Part shown: positions 44,751 through 57,498 of the stretch, one piece after another
How the letters are laid out: every line of letters starts with the position of its first letter
How positions within the stretch are numbered: position 1 is the first letter of the stretch
DNA from: Terebella lapidaria
Taxonomy: Eukaryota > Annelida > Polychaeta > Terebellida > Terebellidae
Direction of reading: 5' to 3'
Assembly (NCBI GenBank): GCA_949152475.1
Contig: OX424563.1
Span: forward strand, 21,797,001-21,861,000
Length of the DNA stretch: 64,000 nt
The notes under the pieces: model-generated
Told to the model about the DNA's origin: nothing
The model's database searches: none
The model's input: only the letters and a program-made list of their open reading frames with translations
Translations under genes and position numbers: made by a program

Positions 44751-45091
44751 ACATCAATCACAGCAAAAAAAAAAAATGTCCTGCGATATTTTTCTTAATA
44801 TCGGTACTGAAACTTTAGTTGTGTGTGTTTAGGATCTGAGCATTTTTATTTTGTGGACAGTATTATGAATCCGTTTGTCCTTTATGCATTTCAACATCAT
44901 GGAGATGTTTTCCAGAAACAAATTATTCTACATTTGTAAACTAAAATCCAATTGTCTTGTGAAATGTCCACCCGAAACAATTATATCGTCTGTACCCATT
45001 TCCTCGGAGTCTCATTTTATGAAATATGTGTATTTGTGTGTTCTGTGTCAGTGTGTTCTGTTTCTGATCGTCGTCGTCCGTTTACATTTTT

Positions 45092-46860
45092 AGCTCATCG
45101 GAGATGAGCTATAGTGGTCCACATAGCGAAATGTCCGTCCGCCCAGAATGTTAGGAAACAGAAGAAAAAAAATGTTCATTTCTATCAGTTACGATGCCAA
45201 TGGGTCCGTGTCGAAGATTAATTAAGGCATTTCAGCAGAAATGCCTTTATGGTTTTGTCAAAAAAAATTTTTTTTCTTTCACTTCTTGGTTTCCGCACGA
45301 TAACTTCAGTTTGCCTTGATGTATCTTCGCCAAATTTTCAGAGCTGGTCAGAAGTGTTGTGTAGAAGAAGCCTATTGTTTTTGAGCCGGCTCCGGGGTCC
45401 GTGAGGTCCGTGAGGATGAAATCAATGTTTTGGTTTCCGCACGATAACTCAAATAGTATTATGGAAATGACTGTGGAACTTTGCATGGAGGTTCATATAT
45501 CACCAGGGAAGAAGCCTATTGATTTTGAGGCCGATCCGTCAAACGACCTTTGACCTAGGGCTCGAAATAATTTTAGCTGAGTCATCCTTGAGGCTCTCAT
45601 GCATATCTCGTTTTCGTTGATATCTCGGAAACGGTGCGTCGTAGAGCGAAACGGACGTTATTTTCGGACTCGTCACCCTAGACAAACATGTCTAAGGGGT
45701 ATTATGGATGACCTTTGACCTTGACCTTAAATTTTTTCGCTGAGTCAGCATTTTTCGTTTTCGTTGATATCTCGGAAATGGTGCCTCGTAGAACGAAACG
45801 GACGTTATTTTCGGACTCGTCGCCCTAGACAAACATGTCTAAGGGGTATTATGGATGAACCTTGACCTTGACCTAAAATTTTTTCACTGAGTCGGCATTT
45901 TTCGTTTTCGTTGATATCTCGGAAATGGTGCCTCGTAGAACGAAACGGACGTTATTTTCGGACTCGTCGCCCTAGACAAACATGTCTAAGGGGTATTATG
46001 GATGACCTTTGACCTTGAACTTAAATTCGTCATTTTTCGTTTTCGTCGATATCTAGGAAACGGTGCGTCGTAGAGCGAAACGGACGTTATTTTCGGACTC
46101 GTCATCCTAGGCAAAAATTGTCTAAGGGTTATTATGGATGAACCTTGACCTTGACCTAAAATTTTTTCACTGAGTCGGCATTTTTCGTTTTCATCCATAT
46201 CTCGAAAACGGTGCGTCGTAGAGCAAAACGGACTTTATTTTCGGACTCGTCACCCTAGACAAACATGTCTAAGGGGTATTATGGATGATCTTTGGCCCTG
46301 ACCTTAAATTTCTTCGCTCAGTCGGCATTTTTCGTTTTCGTCGATATCTCGGAAACGGTGCGTCTTAGAGCGAGACGGACGTCATTTTCGGACTCGTCGT
46401 CCTAGACAAACATATCTAAAGGATACTAAAGATAAACTTTGGCCTTGACCTGAATTTCTTTTGCCGAGTCGGCATTTTTCATTTTCGTTGATATCTCGGA
46501 AACTGTCCATCGTAGAGCGAAACGGAAATTATTTTCGGATTCGTGGCCCTAGACAGACATATCCGAGGGGTATTAGGGATGAACTTTGACCTTGACCTGA
46601 AATTTTTTCGCCGAATCGGCATTTTTTTTTTCATCGATTCCTCGGAAACCGTGCGACTTAGAGCAAAACAGACATTAGACAGATAGTGTCAGGGGTATGA
46701 AGTTTGTCCTTCACATACATGTAATTGCACAAATGTCTTATAGGTCTCATTAGGAGCTTATGTTTTTGCTGAGTCAGCATTTTTTTTTTTCATACTTCAC
46801 CCTGAAATGCCTCCAAGGCCTTTAGGCCTTGACGTCTAGTTTGTTTGAAAAATAGCTATT
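45092..46860 (-). repeat. Family B element, copy 2 (inverted), eight 147-bp units
   Basis: On the plus strand the reverse-complement anchor (GTAGAGCGAAACGGACGTTA) lies at 45641, 45788, 45935, 46070, 46218, 46365, 46512 and 46658. Spacings are 147, 147, 135, 148, 147, 147 and 146 bp. The left flank has AGCAGAAATGCCTTTATGGT and a sequence related to the tail of copy 1. The right end is CCAAGGCCTTTAGGCCTTGA. A further palindrome, TAGCTCATCGGAGATGAGCT, starts at 45092. Confidence 0.88.
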
Positions 46861-46959
46861 TTCTTGGGATTTTTTCGCTCTCAGCTTCACCTCTATTAAT
46901 ATTGGCCCGATCAATACTTGGTTGCCTGTGCGCTCTGATTGGCTGATATCTCATTTATT

Positions 46960-48600
46960 ATCGACTTTACCGCATTGTAATCAATCGTGGACTAATAGGA
47001 AACGATATATGCAGAACATTTTCATGACCTTGAGTTTGACATTTGATCTCATTTTTAAGGTTACAGCAAAAAATACTGATATCTCCTAATTATCGACTTC
47101 ACAGATTAGGATTCAATTGTGCACTATTAGGAAATGATATAGGCAGAATATTCTCATGACTTTGAACTTCACTTTTTACCTCATTTTCAAGGTCAGAGCA
47201 CAAAATGGCTAATATCTCGCTTATGTTTTTTTACTTTTCAGCTTGAAAATCAATTGTGGACATAAAGGAAATGATATAGAAATGTATGTTGGAAAATATC
47301 ATGACTTTGAACTTGATATTTGGCCTTATTTTCAAGGTTCGGGCACAAAATTGCCAGAACTTACAGTTGCATATAGGACGATCAAATTGACAACACTGGT
47401 ATCATGGCCCACTCTTGGTGTCACCTCAAACTGCACCATCATGTTCATTCTCTGATGAGCAAAGGACCATGGTCCACTAGTTATTTTTAAATTTTTCTTT
47501 CGTTCCGATATTTCTGAAATTTTGCACAAAAATACCTGAAAATATTTCAAGAGGGTTTTTTTTTTAGTTTTATGATTTTTGCAATTTTTTAAAATGGCGG
47601 GCAATTTTTACGAAAAATGGTAAGTTTTGTAATTTGACGGCCATTTTTCAAAAACTATCTGACTACTTTTGAGATTTTCGTTTGAAAACATGCGCATCAT
47701 ATACCTCTGTGACGTGTATAAGTTTCGTTACCCTTGAACAGCTGGTCTGCCTGTGGCGGTCATATTGATTTTTCGTCAGGTGGCAATAACATTTTTTTCG
47801 CCCCATTCAAGTCATTATTTGTTTGAGCGATTCCCAGTCAAAAGAAAAAAAATGTTTTTGTCCTTTCTGAAAAAAATTCTGGACTTGGAAATTTCACCCA
47901 ATTTTTTCATAATGGGAGCTGATGGAGTGAACTCATAGAACACTTCAAGATAAAGCTTAGATATTGGCACATTCATATTGATTTTTCGTCAGGTGGCAAT
48001 AACATTTTTTTCGCCCCATTCAAGTCATTATTTGTTTGAGCGATTCCCAGTCAAAAGAAAAAAAATGTTTTTGTCCTTTCTGAAAAAAATTCTGGACTTG
48101 GAAATTTCACCCAATTTTTTCATAATGGGAGCTGATGGAGTGAACTCATAGAACACTTCAAGATAAAGCTTAGATATTGGCACATTCAAACAGGAAATCA
48201 TATATTGCGGTTTCAGTGGTGACCTCGAATTTGACCTTCAAAGACCTTGAAAGGTCAAAAATGATTTTTTTTGGTTAAAAAAGGTAAATTTCTGACTTCG
48301 GCGGCCATTTTATATGTGGTATTTCTTGTTTTTCAATTGAATCACCTGCTTCAAAATGGCGGCCGTTTTAAAGCACAATTTTGGACTTTTTCGCAATTTT
48401 CTCAAAAACTTTCTGATCAGTTTTGATATGTTTTTTTTTTGTTTCGAAAGATTGTCCTTATGTACTTCTGTGACACGTATAAGTTTGGTTACCCTTGAAT
48501 TGCTGGACTACGTGTGGAGGCCATTTCGATATTTTGACAGGTCGACGAAAAAAAGGTTTGTCCCAAAATCAAGTCACTATTCGTTTTGAGCCATTTTCGG
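46960..48600 (+). repeat. Family A-related repeat region with an exact 213-bp tandem duplication
   Basis: A-type words (TGACCTTGAGTTTGACATTT, AAAATGGCTAATATCTCGCT, CAAAATGGCGGGCAATTTT) run through the region. Within it 47761-47973 is repeated immediately at 47974-48186 with no difference seen by eye. No coding content. Confidence 0.7.
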
Positions 48601-49115
48601 AGAAAAACATTTTTTTTTCGCTAATGATTTTTTTCAACGGCAACTTTTTGTTGAAAAAACGACCATTTGGTGACCTGTGCTGTCTTTTCTTTAAAATCTG
48701 TATGTTGTGTGCCTAATTGATGCATATGACTCCCATACTATGTGCAAATACCCAGACACGAAATCATTTTCAGAAATGCTTAATATCCACACATATAATA
48801 CATAATATATGTATTGATAAATGAATAGGTCAAGTTTTGACAGAATGTGAAATATCCAGTTTGTGGCCTATGATAATACCAACTGGGTGTGATTTGAAAA
48901 TGAATGGCACCGTATGTATGTAATATTGTAGAGCTGTAAGGTTTGTGAAAACAGATTACTATAATAAGTTGTTAAAAAGCTTGCTACTGGACCCATTTTG
49001 CATAATATTATCTTTTCTGTCCCATGAACATGAAACTTCTGAGGGAATTATAATCCTTGCTGAGGTGATAATGAGGATGCGGTAGTTTTGAAGGAAGTCC
49101 CTTTGTCGATGTAAA
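48600..49115 (+). repeat. Dispersed repeat E, copy 2
   Basis: Counterpart of 17520-18095, sharing CGACCATT(T/G)GGTGACCTGTG-like sequence and TAGAGCTGTAAGGTTTGTGA. It again follows directly on A-type sequence, supporting A plus E as one larger element. Confidence 0.5.
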
Positions 49116-51128
49116 TATCAATCTATTACCACTTTTCTAAAGTACAGCTTTCTGGTTTAGTGATCTTTACTTAGTGTGACTTTATTGTCACTCTCCCAAA
49201 GTTCCACTCGGAGTGCTCAACCACTGGAACCACGAGAACTAACAAAAATTCAGCTTTATGCCATGTGCCGCTCCTAACATGTATTACCAATGCATTTGAC
49301 AGACAGTTCACGTTCGACAAAATCTGTAGACCTTGTATAATTCTGAACAAAAAATAGGATGAATTGTTATTGTTCAATCATGGCTGCAGTGAAGAAACGT
49401 ACTCATCGGGTAATGAGCAGTAGAGTTTATTAAGCTTTATTAATGATGCAACCATATAGGTATATCTCATATTGTAAGATAAGTCGATCATATCAATAAG
49501 AGCATGCACTGATTTTTTGGAAATTGGAAACGTGCATAAAATTCCGATTCCGTTTACATCTCAAATGGGTGCTGCCCATCACGTAAAACCCGTGGATAAA
49601 CTAGTATCCCCTCAGTATCCCACGATTTCGCTCAAGTAAATCCACATTGACGCCAAATTTCACCAATGTGTCATGAACAGCTTAGAAATGTATGTATCAA
49701 CCTATTACCGCTGTTAACCAAATTTTGATGATACCAATAAAAACCTAATATCAAAAACTTTCAGAATAGAAACTATACTTTGATTTTTTTAACTCGTTAA
49801 CACTAACACTAACGATGTTAAATATTACTATACTGTATTATAAATTGGCATAGAAAGCTGGCAATCTACCCGTTCACTGTCCCGTATCAAGAAGAATCTA
49901 CACCTATCTTAATTGTAGATCTATCATCGATGTACAGGGTGTACCATTTGTTTTATTATTTACTTGCTCTTGTGTAAAAACATTACCTTGCTTCTGTGGT
50001 GTAACCATTCGAACTCAACTTGTTTGTGTACAATACAGCGCCAAAGTGTATTATTTCCACAATTACATAAATATTTCGAATCTTGGTGGATGTTAGCACG
50101 GCCAAATACCGAAATATGTCCAGATTTCTGAAATCACGTTTTGGGCTGAAATTCAGCATTGGGGTAGATTGCCAACGTCTCCTTTTTTCGCGATAGTGAG
50201 ATCACGTTTTGGGCTGAAATTTAGCATTGGGGGTAGATTGCCAACGTCTCCATTTTTTGCGATAGGAGTCTGCAGTTCGTTAAATAAAAGATGTATGACT
50301 CCCTGGCGAAGCCTGTTAAGTTGTAATACGATGCGTGTAGCGTCGCCAACATATCACGCAAATATCGGTGTAAAGGAGTGAAATCAGTCACTTTCATGAA
50401 AGTGGCAGTTTAGGGAACCCCATACCTCCCTAAGTTTTCACTTAAAATCCGGGCTTCGGAAGGGCTACTTTTTCAGATAGTAAGTTGTCAGCACCAGAAA
50501 AGTGCTACTAAGTTACACTTTCATGAAAGTATGGCTAAAGTGAAGGATCAGCACTCGGCCCATAGTCAGCGTCAGTAAAGTGTTACTGAAGTTAAACTTT
50601 CATGAAAGTATGACTCGGCCCAAAGCCCCAACAAATAGTATATCCAAAGACACTCTAGCGTCATCAAGGGCAGACAGTGTGTTAAATGTAGTTGTTTCTA
50701 CTGTACACCTGATGGAATTAGTATACAACTGTCCAACAACCTATGAAAATGAATTATAGATCCGATACAAACCCCATGGAATAGATATATGACAAGTACA
50801 TAAGTACCTAATCACAAGCCAAATGGCTACTGAGTAGATGGTATCCTCGGGGACTGATTTAATATTACATTTATCATATGCCAGAATGACAGTCGATGCA
50901 AATAGCGTAGTAAATGCTATCATACAGTAATTTAAATTACTGTCAACAAACTTAGGCCTAAACATACACCATATCTATGTATTTTGTTTTTCAATAGCTG
51001 TGCCTATTCTTCCATTAACAAACTTCTGCCCGGGGAGCTGTAAATTCCACACTTGCCCGGGCAGCTCCCAGTTCAAGAAAACGTCATTTTTCTGAAGGGT
51101 AAACAAAAGCACAAGGTCGCTCTCCTGT
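49116..51128. other. Gene-free stretch with short local repeats
   Basis: Contains a 68-bp tandem duplication (50133 and 50201, starting ATCACGTTTTGGGCTGAAAT). It also contains three copies of the palindrome ACTTTCATGAAAGT (about 50391, 50518 and 50598) and repeat C at 50660-50900. No gene recognised. Confidence 0.5.
50660..50900 (+). repeat. Dispersed repeat C, copy with intact junction
   Basis: Reads continuously GGGCAGACAGTGTGTTAAAT then GTAGTTGTTTCTACTGTACA and ACAACTGTCCAACAACCTAT. This shows that the 37194-37720 copy was interrupted. An inverted relative is at 54310-54560. Confidence 0.55.
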
Positions 51129-51580
51129 ATGGAGCGTTTTTAGGGTCAATATTCATTGACATGCATTGTAGATTTTCTTGTTGTGAATGATTGTTTCCAC
51201 CGCAAAAGTCTTTATTCCACATTACTATTTCTAAACTTTCTGTGTCGAATTTACATATTCTTACTGCACAGTTCTAACTTCCATCTCCTTGCTGCTTACT
51301 TCCAAGTTCTCACTGGTACTTTCTCAATGCTTAATTCATAATGTCAAATTCTAACACCTTTGTCCAGGCAAACTATCAAAAACAAATAGCATCTGGCACA
51401 ATGCATAATAGAACTTAGCACATTGCATTTAGAATATAGCATATCGCATGACGAACAACGCACAACGAACGAAGCACTCGGCGGTTAGCGCCGCCTGTCG
51501 TCATAATGATACAGTAGTAATTGTTGTGGACAAAATTACTACTGCAACATTATGACGACAAGAGGCGCTGGCCGCACGGA
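51129..51580 (+). repeat. Repeat D, copy 1 (inverted pair with 53652-54050)
   Basis: Starts ATGGAGCGTTTTTAGGGTCA and ends in a snap-back motif: CGCCTGTCGTCATAATG and, inverted, CATTATGACGACAAGAGGCG around TAGTAATT...AATTACTA. The sequence between is repeated inverted 2 kb downstream. It is probably a foldback-type element. Confidence 0.7.
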
Positions 51581-52059
51581 GCCACATGATGTATGAGAAA
51601 CTAAGACCTCCCTTATCATTGGTCACGTGTTTGGCGCGACCAACAGGTGCCACACTCATGCAGCTGAGCACAGGCCCCAATGAATTCCCGCACCCTGCCC
51701 TGGAAATAAAAGAATAGTGAGTCTAGTGAGAGATGATTAATATGAGTCTAATAATAAGATTTCTATGCTCATTAAAATCAATTTTCAATGTGACGTCATG
51801 AATACTCATTATAATATAATACACTGTTGCTAATTAGGTGCAAATATTATCATGACATAGGACTAAAATTAACATACACAAAATGGTCAAAACTTGAGAA
51901 CGGACAGTGATAATTGAGATGTGAAAAAAAATTCTCAGGAAACTGGTGGCTATCTTTTTCAAGGCTAAATATGATGATCTCTCCGATCATAATTTCTTCA
52001 TGCCGGTAATTTGGCACGATTCCAACTCGTGACAGTACAATAGATACACCAGTACCAGG

Positions 52060-53050
52060 GGCGTAATTAGAAATCCCAGAAAGGGGGTGGGGGGCTGGGG
52101 GCACAAGAATTAAATTGAATGTATGGTCCTCGCGAAACGAAGCACGAGCGCAGCCAGTCCCAAGCGGCGGGGGTCTGGGGCCTGCTCAAGGGCTCCAGAA
52201 GCCAAATGCTTTTTGGCGTTTGCTGGTGCATTCTAGCCCTATTTTGGGTACAGCCAGTAATCAAATATTTATACTGTACACTGGTATGCATTCAGTTGTA
52301 ATTTGACATAAACCATAAAATATGCATGTGAAAATTCAACTAATTTTCATAGATAAATGATCAAAGGGCGAGTATAAATTGTATGTGAAGTTCTTCCAAC
52401 ATAAGTCAGAGAATACAATATGTTGTTTCTTATGTATACAGATATATTGACATGTATATCTATTTTCAATTACTTGGCAATAATGGTGGCACTTTTTAGT
52501 ATAGTATATATAAAATGCAAGTGTTTGTTCTACAATAAACGCGTTAAAACGTGTTTTTGTATTTTCCGCCAACTTGAGTATTCGAAATACATGAAATACC
52601 TGGTACAGTGATTCCAGGGGCGGAACCAAGATTTCGAAAAGAAGGGGTCCAACATTATACGGCGTGGGGTTTGGGGCCCGCTCAAGGGCTCCAGAATCCA
52701 GATCCTTTTTTATGTCCTATGGTAGCTTCCTGGTATCTCCTGGGTATAAATTCCACTCCTTGCCTGTCCGGTGGGGTTTCTGGGGCCACTCAAGAGACCT
52801 AAAGCCAGTGTTTTTTTTATGATAAATGCAAGGAATAGAAACGAAACGAACCCATCTCAGCTGGGAGTCTGGGGCCTCCTGAAGGGCCCAGAAGTCAGAG
52901 CCTTTTTATGTTCTGAATTAATATTGTGCCCTATCCTGGGAATAATTGCACTTAAAAATTCATCGATCACTATTTCCTGAAAAGTTTGTAAAAGAAAATG
53001 TAGAAGGGAAGCTGCACATTTGGGCCGAGGGTCTGGGGCCCACTGAATGG
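52060..53050 (+). repeat. GC-rich degenerate tandem repeat F
   Basis: Four or five units each contain a TCTGGGGCC(T/C)(G/A)CTCAAGGG-like block followed by (T)CCAGAA(G/T)CCA and CTTTTTTATG. Blocks lie near 52173, 52668, 52781, 52868 and 53030. The unit starting at about 52615 has CCAGGGGCGGAACCAAGATT, a common start of invertebrate dispersed elements. The region is held between the two inverted D copies. Confidence 0.6.
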
Positions 53051-53054
53051 TCCC

Positions 53055-53565
53055 ACAAGGCTGCCACACGCAGACCGGCGATTCAAGAGCAATGAAACTT
53101 GCCATTGATGTACATGAGGGAGATGTCTTGAAACAAAAGCTCAAACTGATCAGACAGTTTTCGAGAAAAAGGCCATAAAAATCCATAAATAGCAACTTTT
53201 CATAAAAAAAATGGCCGCCGAATCGGCAAAAACGATTGGAGGAAAAAAAAAAAAAACGTCTCAGGGTATTAGCCCAAGGAATGTTTCAGTAAATTTTCAA
53301 AAAGAATTCACCAAGGCAAAAAAAAAATATACCAAACGTACCAAATGTTTAGGTTAAAGGGCTTTCACCATGTTAAATTTCCTCTCACGTGTGAACCCCT
53401 TATCCCCAATTTAAACCCCTAAATACACGTCTGCTCATAAAAAGTGGGTTGGGCTATTTTCAGCTTTTTCAAGCCCCTAAACCCCGGAATTTTTCCCGGA
53501 CGGACGACGAACGAAAAACCACGCCAATAGCTTATCGGGCCATGGGCCGGTAAGCTAAAATACAG
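53055..53565 (+). repeat. Family A right-end fragment
   Basis: Contains CCACACGCAGACCGGCGATT, AAAATGGCCGCCGAATCGG and the terminal CGGACGGACGACGAACG, then CAATAGCTTATCGGGCCATG and GGCCGGTAAGCTAAAA. No 134-bp core. Confidence 0.6.
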
Positions 53566-53651
53566 CACCGGACCAGCGGTCCATCAAACCAAGGTCTTTC
53601 CTTCATTCGGGAGTCTTCAGTTTCTCATTCGCAATGTGGCAACTCGACCCG

Positions 53652-54050
53652 CGGCGCCGTCTGTCGTCATAATAGTGCAGTAGTAATTTTGACACATGAA
53701 ATGCTTCATTCGTTGTGCTTTGTTCTTCGTGCGATGTGCTTTATTCTAAATGAAAGGTGCTAAGTTTCATATGCATTATGCCTGATGCTATTTGTTTTTT
53801 ATTAGTTTGCATGAACAAAGGTGTTAGAATTTGGCATGATGAAGCAAGGCTTGAGAAAGTACTAGTGAGAACTTGGAAATAAGCAGCAAGGAGATGGGAT
53901 TTAGAACTATGCAGTAAGAATATGTCAATTCGACACAGAAAGTTTAGAAACAGTAATGTGGAATAAAGAATTTTGCGATTGAAAAAATCATTCACCACAA
54001 GAAAATCTACAATGCTTGTCAATGAATATTGACCCTAAAAACGCTCCATA
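53652..54050 (-). repeat. Repeat D, copy 2 (inverted)
   Basis: Reverse complement of much of 51129-51580: AAGAAAATCTACAATGCTTG, AGCAGCAAGGAGATGGGAT and CGTCTGTCGTCATAATAGTG. Diverged at roughly one base in eight by eye. Confidence 0.7.
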
Positions 54051-54309
54051 CTCCTGGCCCGATTCCGTTATTTTGACGTTTTTGCCGCCAATTTACGTTT
54101 TTGACATTAGAGCGTTGGGGCGAAGCTCACAACCCTCTACATGTCTATGTGCTGACTTTTTTTATGGAGGTTTCATGCCAACCTATCGACGCACGTTTTG
54201 GCATGTAAACGTTTAGATACCTACTCCAAATGAGGATTTTCTTCGTCCTTGACATAAAGTCTCTCGAATTGATGGGAAACTTCGACTATTCCACATATAT
54301 ATCGGGCAT

Positions 54310-54560
54310 ATATACCATCAACTCAGTAGCCTTCTGGCTTGTGATTGGGTACTTTTGTACTTGTCATGTATCTATTCCATGGGGTTAGTTTCGGATTTTC
54401 AATTTGTTTCCATGGGTTGTTGGGCGGTTGTGTACTGGTTCCATCAGGTGTACAGTGGAGACAACTACATTTAACACACTGTCTGCCCCTGATCATGCCA
54501 GTGTGTCTTTGGACAAAACTATTTTGTCGGACTTTGTTTCTATTGCAAAATGTTGTATTT
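54310..54560 (-). repeat. Dispersed repeat C (inverted copy)
   Basis: Carries the reverse complement of the C start (GTTTTATC-free form): CACACTGTCTGCCCCTGATC and CCATCAGGTGTACAGTGGAG, in the order expected for an inverted copy of 50660-50900. Confidence 0.55.
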
Positions 54561-54609
54561 TATGTTTCTTATTGGTATCATCAAAATCTGATTGTATTGG
54601 TGGTAAAAG

Positions 54610-55500
54610 ATTGATACTTACATGAATCGATGTGCTAGGTTTGAGAAAATTACGTAAAATGTTCAAACTATTTAAAAACGTCCCAAAATGGCGGAGACGA
54701 TGGAAATTGACGTTCCCAGAATGCAAAGCAAATTTTACCACAATCACGCGTATTTTGGAACACAATTTCTGTTCAGCAATTCGTGCATGCATACATGCAT
54801 GTGGGCATCTGCGTGTGGACATTTTTGGCGTTATGAAGTGAACACAATGATTCGTCTGCGATGTCACGGCTACGTTTAGCGTAATTTGATATATTTTATT
54901 ACATGACAATTAAGCTGGTGTTCTGTGCTGGATTGCGAAGTCTTTCTACTCTTAACTGGTATTTTAATTTGCCCAGTAAAGGCATGTGTTAGGCTATATC
55001 TGATGATATCAGATGCAGATATTCCTCATAGTTTCCAACGTTTCGAGGATATTTTGATGAGGTTCCATATCATTTTAGCAGGCGTATCTGTTCCATTGAT
55101 CGATTTTAGAATAAAGATTTACTTATTAGTAATATGAATGAAGTAGGTCATGTTTTTCATCCTAGTATACGGAAATGAATTGGAACCACGTAGGGGATGA
55201 AATTATGGCTTCTCATTTTTTTTTTTGGGGGGGGGGGGGGGTAACGTTGTGTACGATACATTCAACTGTCGTGGTCCTGATGATGTGCTCAAGCTCTAAT
55301 GTCGTCTTCCGCAGTTTGCTGCAGTTTCTTGTTCGCTGATGATCTTGGAACTCTGAAATGGCCTGTGAATCGGAGAGATATATGTGAATAAAAGCTGTAT
55401 TTCTTGCTTATTTCTTTCTAATCGGATATGATCCGGTCATTTGAAACATACTAAACTGTTTCCCGACATTCACTGGCATATGATAAACGTGTTATTGCAC
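54610..55500. other. Gene-free stretch
   Basis: No coding signature. Contains a poly-T/poly-G run (about 55216-55243) that may be unreliable in the assembly. Confidence 0.35.
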
Positions 55501-55518
55501 AATATGGGGTTTCATGCC

Positions 55519-56008
55519 CTGGCCAAATCGTACTGGTCAGTACTACTCAGTACATGTAGAAACACCACATGTACCCACTCCACGCACCCTTTCCAAACAT
55601 TATCCTGGGTATCTTCCACATGCTAGGCTGCTGAGCTGCCACCCCTTCCCCTAGCCCTCCACAACATGCCAGGATGTTTAGCCAGAAACATCTCCACCAC
55701 CACTATGCATGTTATATTATAGGGTTATTGCACAATATGGGGTTTTATGCCCGAGAGCCAAGTCTTTGAGAAGCCCGACGCGAAGCCCATATTGTGCAAT
55801 AACCCTATAATATAACATGCGTAGTGTTGGTGGAGATGTATCTGGCTAAACATCCTGGCATGTTGTGGAGGGCTAGGGGAAGGGGTGGCAGCTCAGCAGC
55901 CTAGCATGTGGAAGATATCCAGGATAATGTTTGGAAAGGGTGCGTGGAGTGGGTACATGTAGTGTTTCTACATGTACTGAGTAGTACTGACCAGTACGAT
56001 TTGGCCAG
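55519..56008. repeat. Long foldback: two 223-bp inverted arms around a 44-bp spacer
   Basis: The left arm (55519-55741, starting CTGGCCAAATCGTACTGGTC) and right arm (55786-56008) are inverted copies of equal length with about five differences. The spacer includes CCGAGAGCCAAGTCTTTGAG. The motif TTATTGCACAATATGGGGTT at the inner end of the left arm also occurs just outside it at 55492. No reading frame is meaningful here. Confidence 0.92.
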
Positions 56009-56195
56009 GAGCCAGAAAGTGTACAGGATTCAGCATCGGCGGGGGTGTAGAAAGAATGGGTTTCGGTAAGTTCTCAGCTTGACCAAGAGAATCATTTTAG
56101 TTGGTTGGATATGCTTGTAGGGGTGTGATGGGTAAAAATGTATCACTGACCTGGCTTCCTTGGACATAGAGCTTAGGTTTTTGATGAGCATATAG

Positions 56196-56888
56196 GAACT
56201 AGACGTCAAGGCCTAAAGATGCCTTGGGGCATTTCGACTGAAATTAGGCCAAGGTCGAAGTTCATCAATAATACTCCTTAGACAAGGTTGTCTAGGGTGA
56301 CGAGTTTGACGACGTACCGTTTCCAAGATATTGACCAAAACGAAAACTGCCGACTCGGCGAATAAATTTAAAGTCAAGGTCACAGTTCACCTATTATACC
56401 CCTTAGACATGTTTGTCTTGGGCGACGAGTCCGAAAATAATGTCCGTTTCGCTCTACGACGCACCGTTTACGAGATATGCAGGAAGCCTCAAGGATGACT
56501 CAGCAAAAACTCTCCCGCGCTCTAGGTCAAATGTCGTTTGACCAGATGACCCCGAAATCGATAGGGTTCTTCTCTTGTGATTTATGGACCTCCATGCAAA
56601 GTTTTGCAGCCACTGCCTGAAAAGTTGTTGAGTTATCGTGGGGAGAAAAAGTCCAGAAATTTACATAAATTTTAGCCTCAAGGACCTCGTATCCGGCTCC
56701 AAAACTATACAGCACATTTACATGATATGTCTGAGCAGTGGGGAAAATTTCGAGCCTATTCGTTGAGGCGTTCTCGAGTTATCGTGCGGAAACGAAACAA
56801 CAGGAAGTGAAAGAAAAAAAAAAAAGAAAAAGAAAAAAAAAAACTGTGACAAAACCATAAGCCATTTCGTGCCGAAATGCCCTAAATA
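56196..56888 (+). repeat. Family B element, short copy 3 (two units)
   Basis: Begins ACTAGACGTCAAGGCCTAAA, the mirror of the right end of copy 2. It has two anchor words exactly 147 bp apart (56311 and 56458). It ends ACCATAAGCCATTTCGTGCC like copy 1. It therefore shows both outer ends of the element, with most units missing. Confidence 0.85.
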
Positions 56889-57001
56889 ATATGTGGCACA
56901 TGTCTTTGCAATCTCGAACGTGATCTCAGATGACCACTAGTGCTCAAACTCAACATTATGCCTACCCCAAGATGTGTACATGCAAACTTGCCATTACGTA
57001 A

Positions 57002-57100
57002 GGGATAATCGGTGAAGTGGAGCGCCTCTTCGAAATAATGTACGAGGCCGAAGGCCGAGTACATTATTTCGAAGGGGCGCGACACTGAACCGATTATCCC
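57002..57100. repeat. Foldback hairpin of about 42-bp arms
   Basis: Arms begin GGGATAATCGGTGAAGTGG and end CCGATTATCCC, with CGAAATAATGTAC / GTACATTATTTCG inside and a short GGCCGAAGGCC core. It is followed at 57128-57159 by a C run and (CA)n tract. Confidence 0.88.
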
Positions 57101-57498
57101 ACTTAGTACACGGTCCCCAGGGAACAACCCCCCCCCCCCACACACACACACACACACACCTACATGCAAACAAATATACGGCCGTCTCGGATGATTGAAT
57201 TCCTTGACCAAGCTATTTGACATCATGCCTTCGATGGTGCGCAATATTTGATGGTGCGCAAGATTTTCAGTAATTTTGTTCTCATTTATGCGGTCAAGTG
57301 GAACCAACATCACGACAGGTGCCTTCCACTCAACTCTAATATTTACATGGCTAAGCTAAATACGACAGAGAGCTTCCTGTTGTTATGACTACAGTTTACA
57401 CGGTTCCGATTGAATAGTTTTTCAGTTGATTCGCGCTTGTGCGCTTAGTCGTTTTCGCCTCTTTTCATATGGTTGTGAGTATTACTCGAATGAAGCAG

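Noticed and set aside
54345-54909. Overlapping frames of 70-138 aa on both strands
   Set aside because: Part of inverted repeat C and flanking AT-rich DNA; no motifs, no consistent splice signals.
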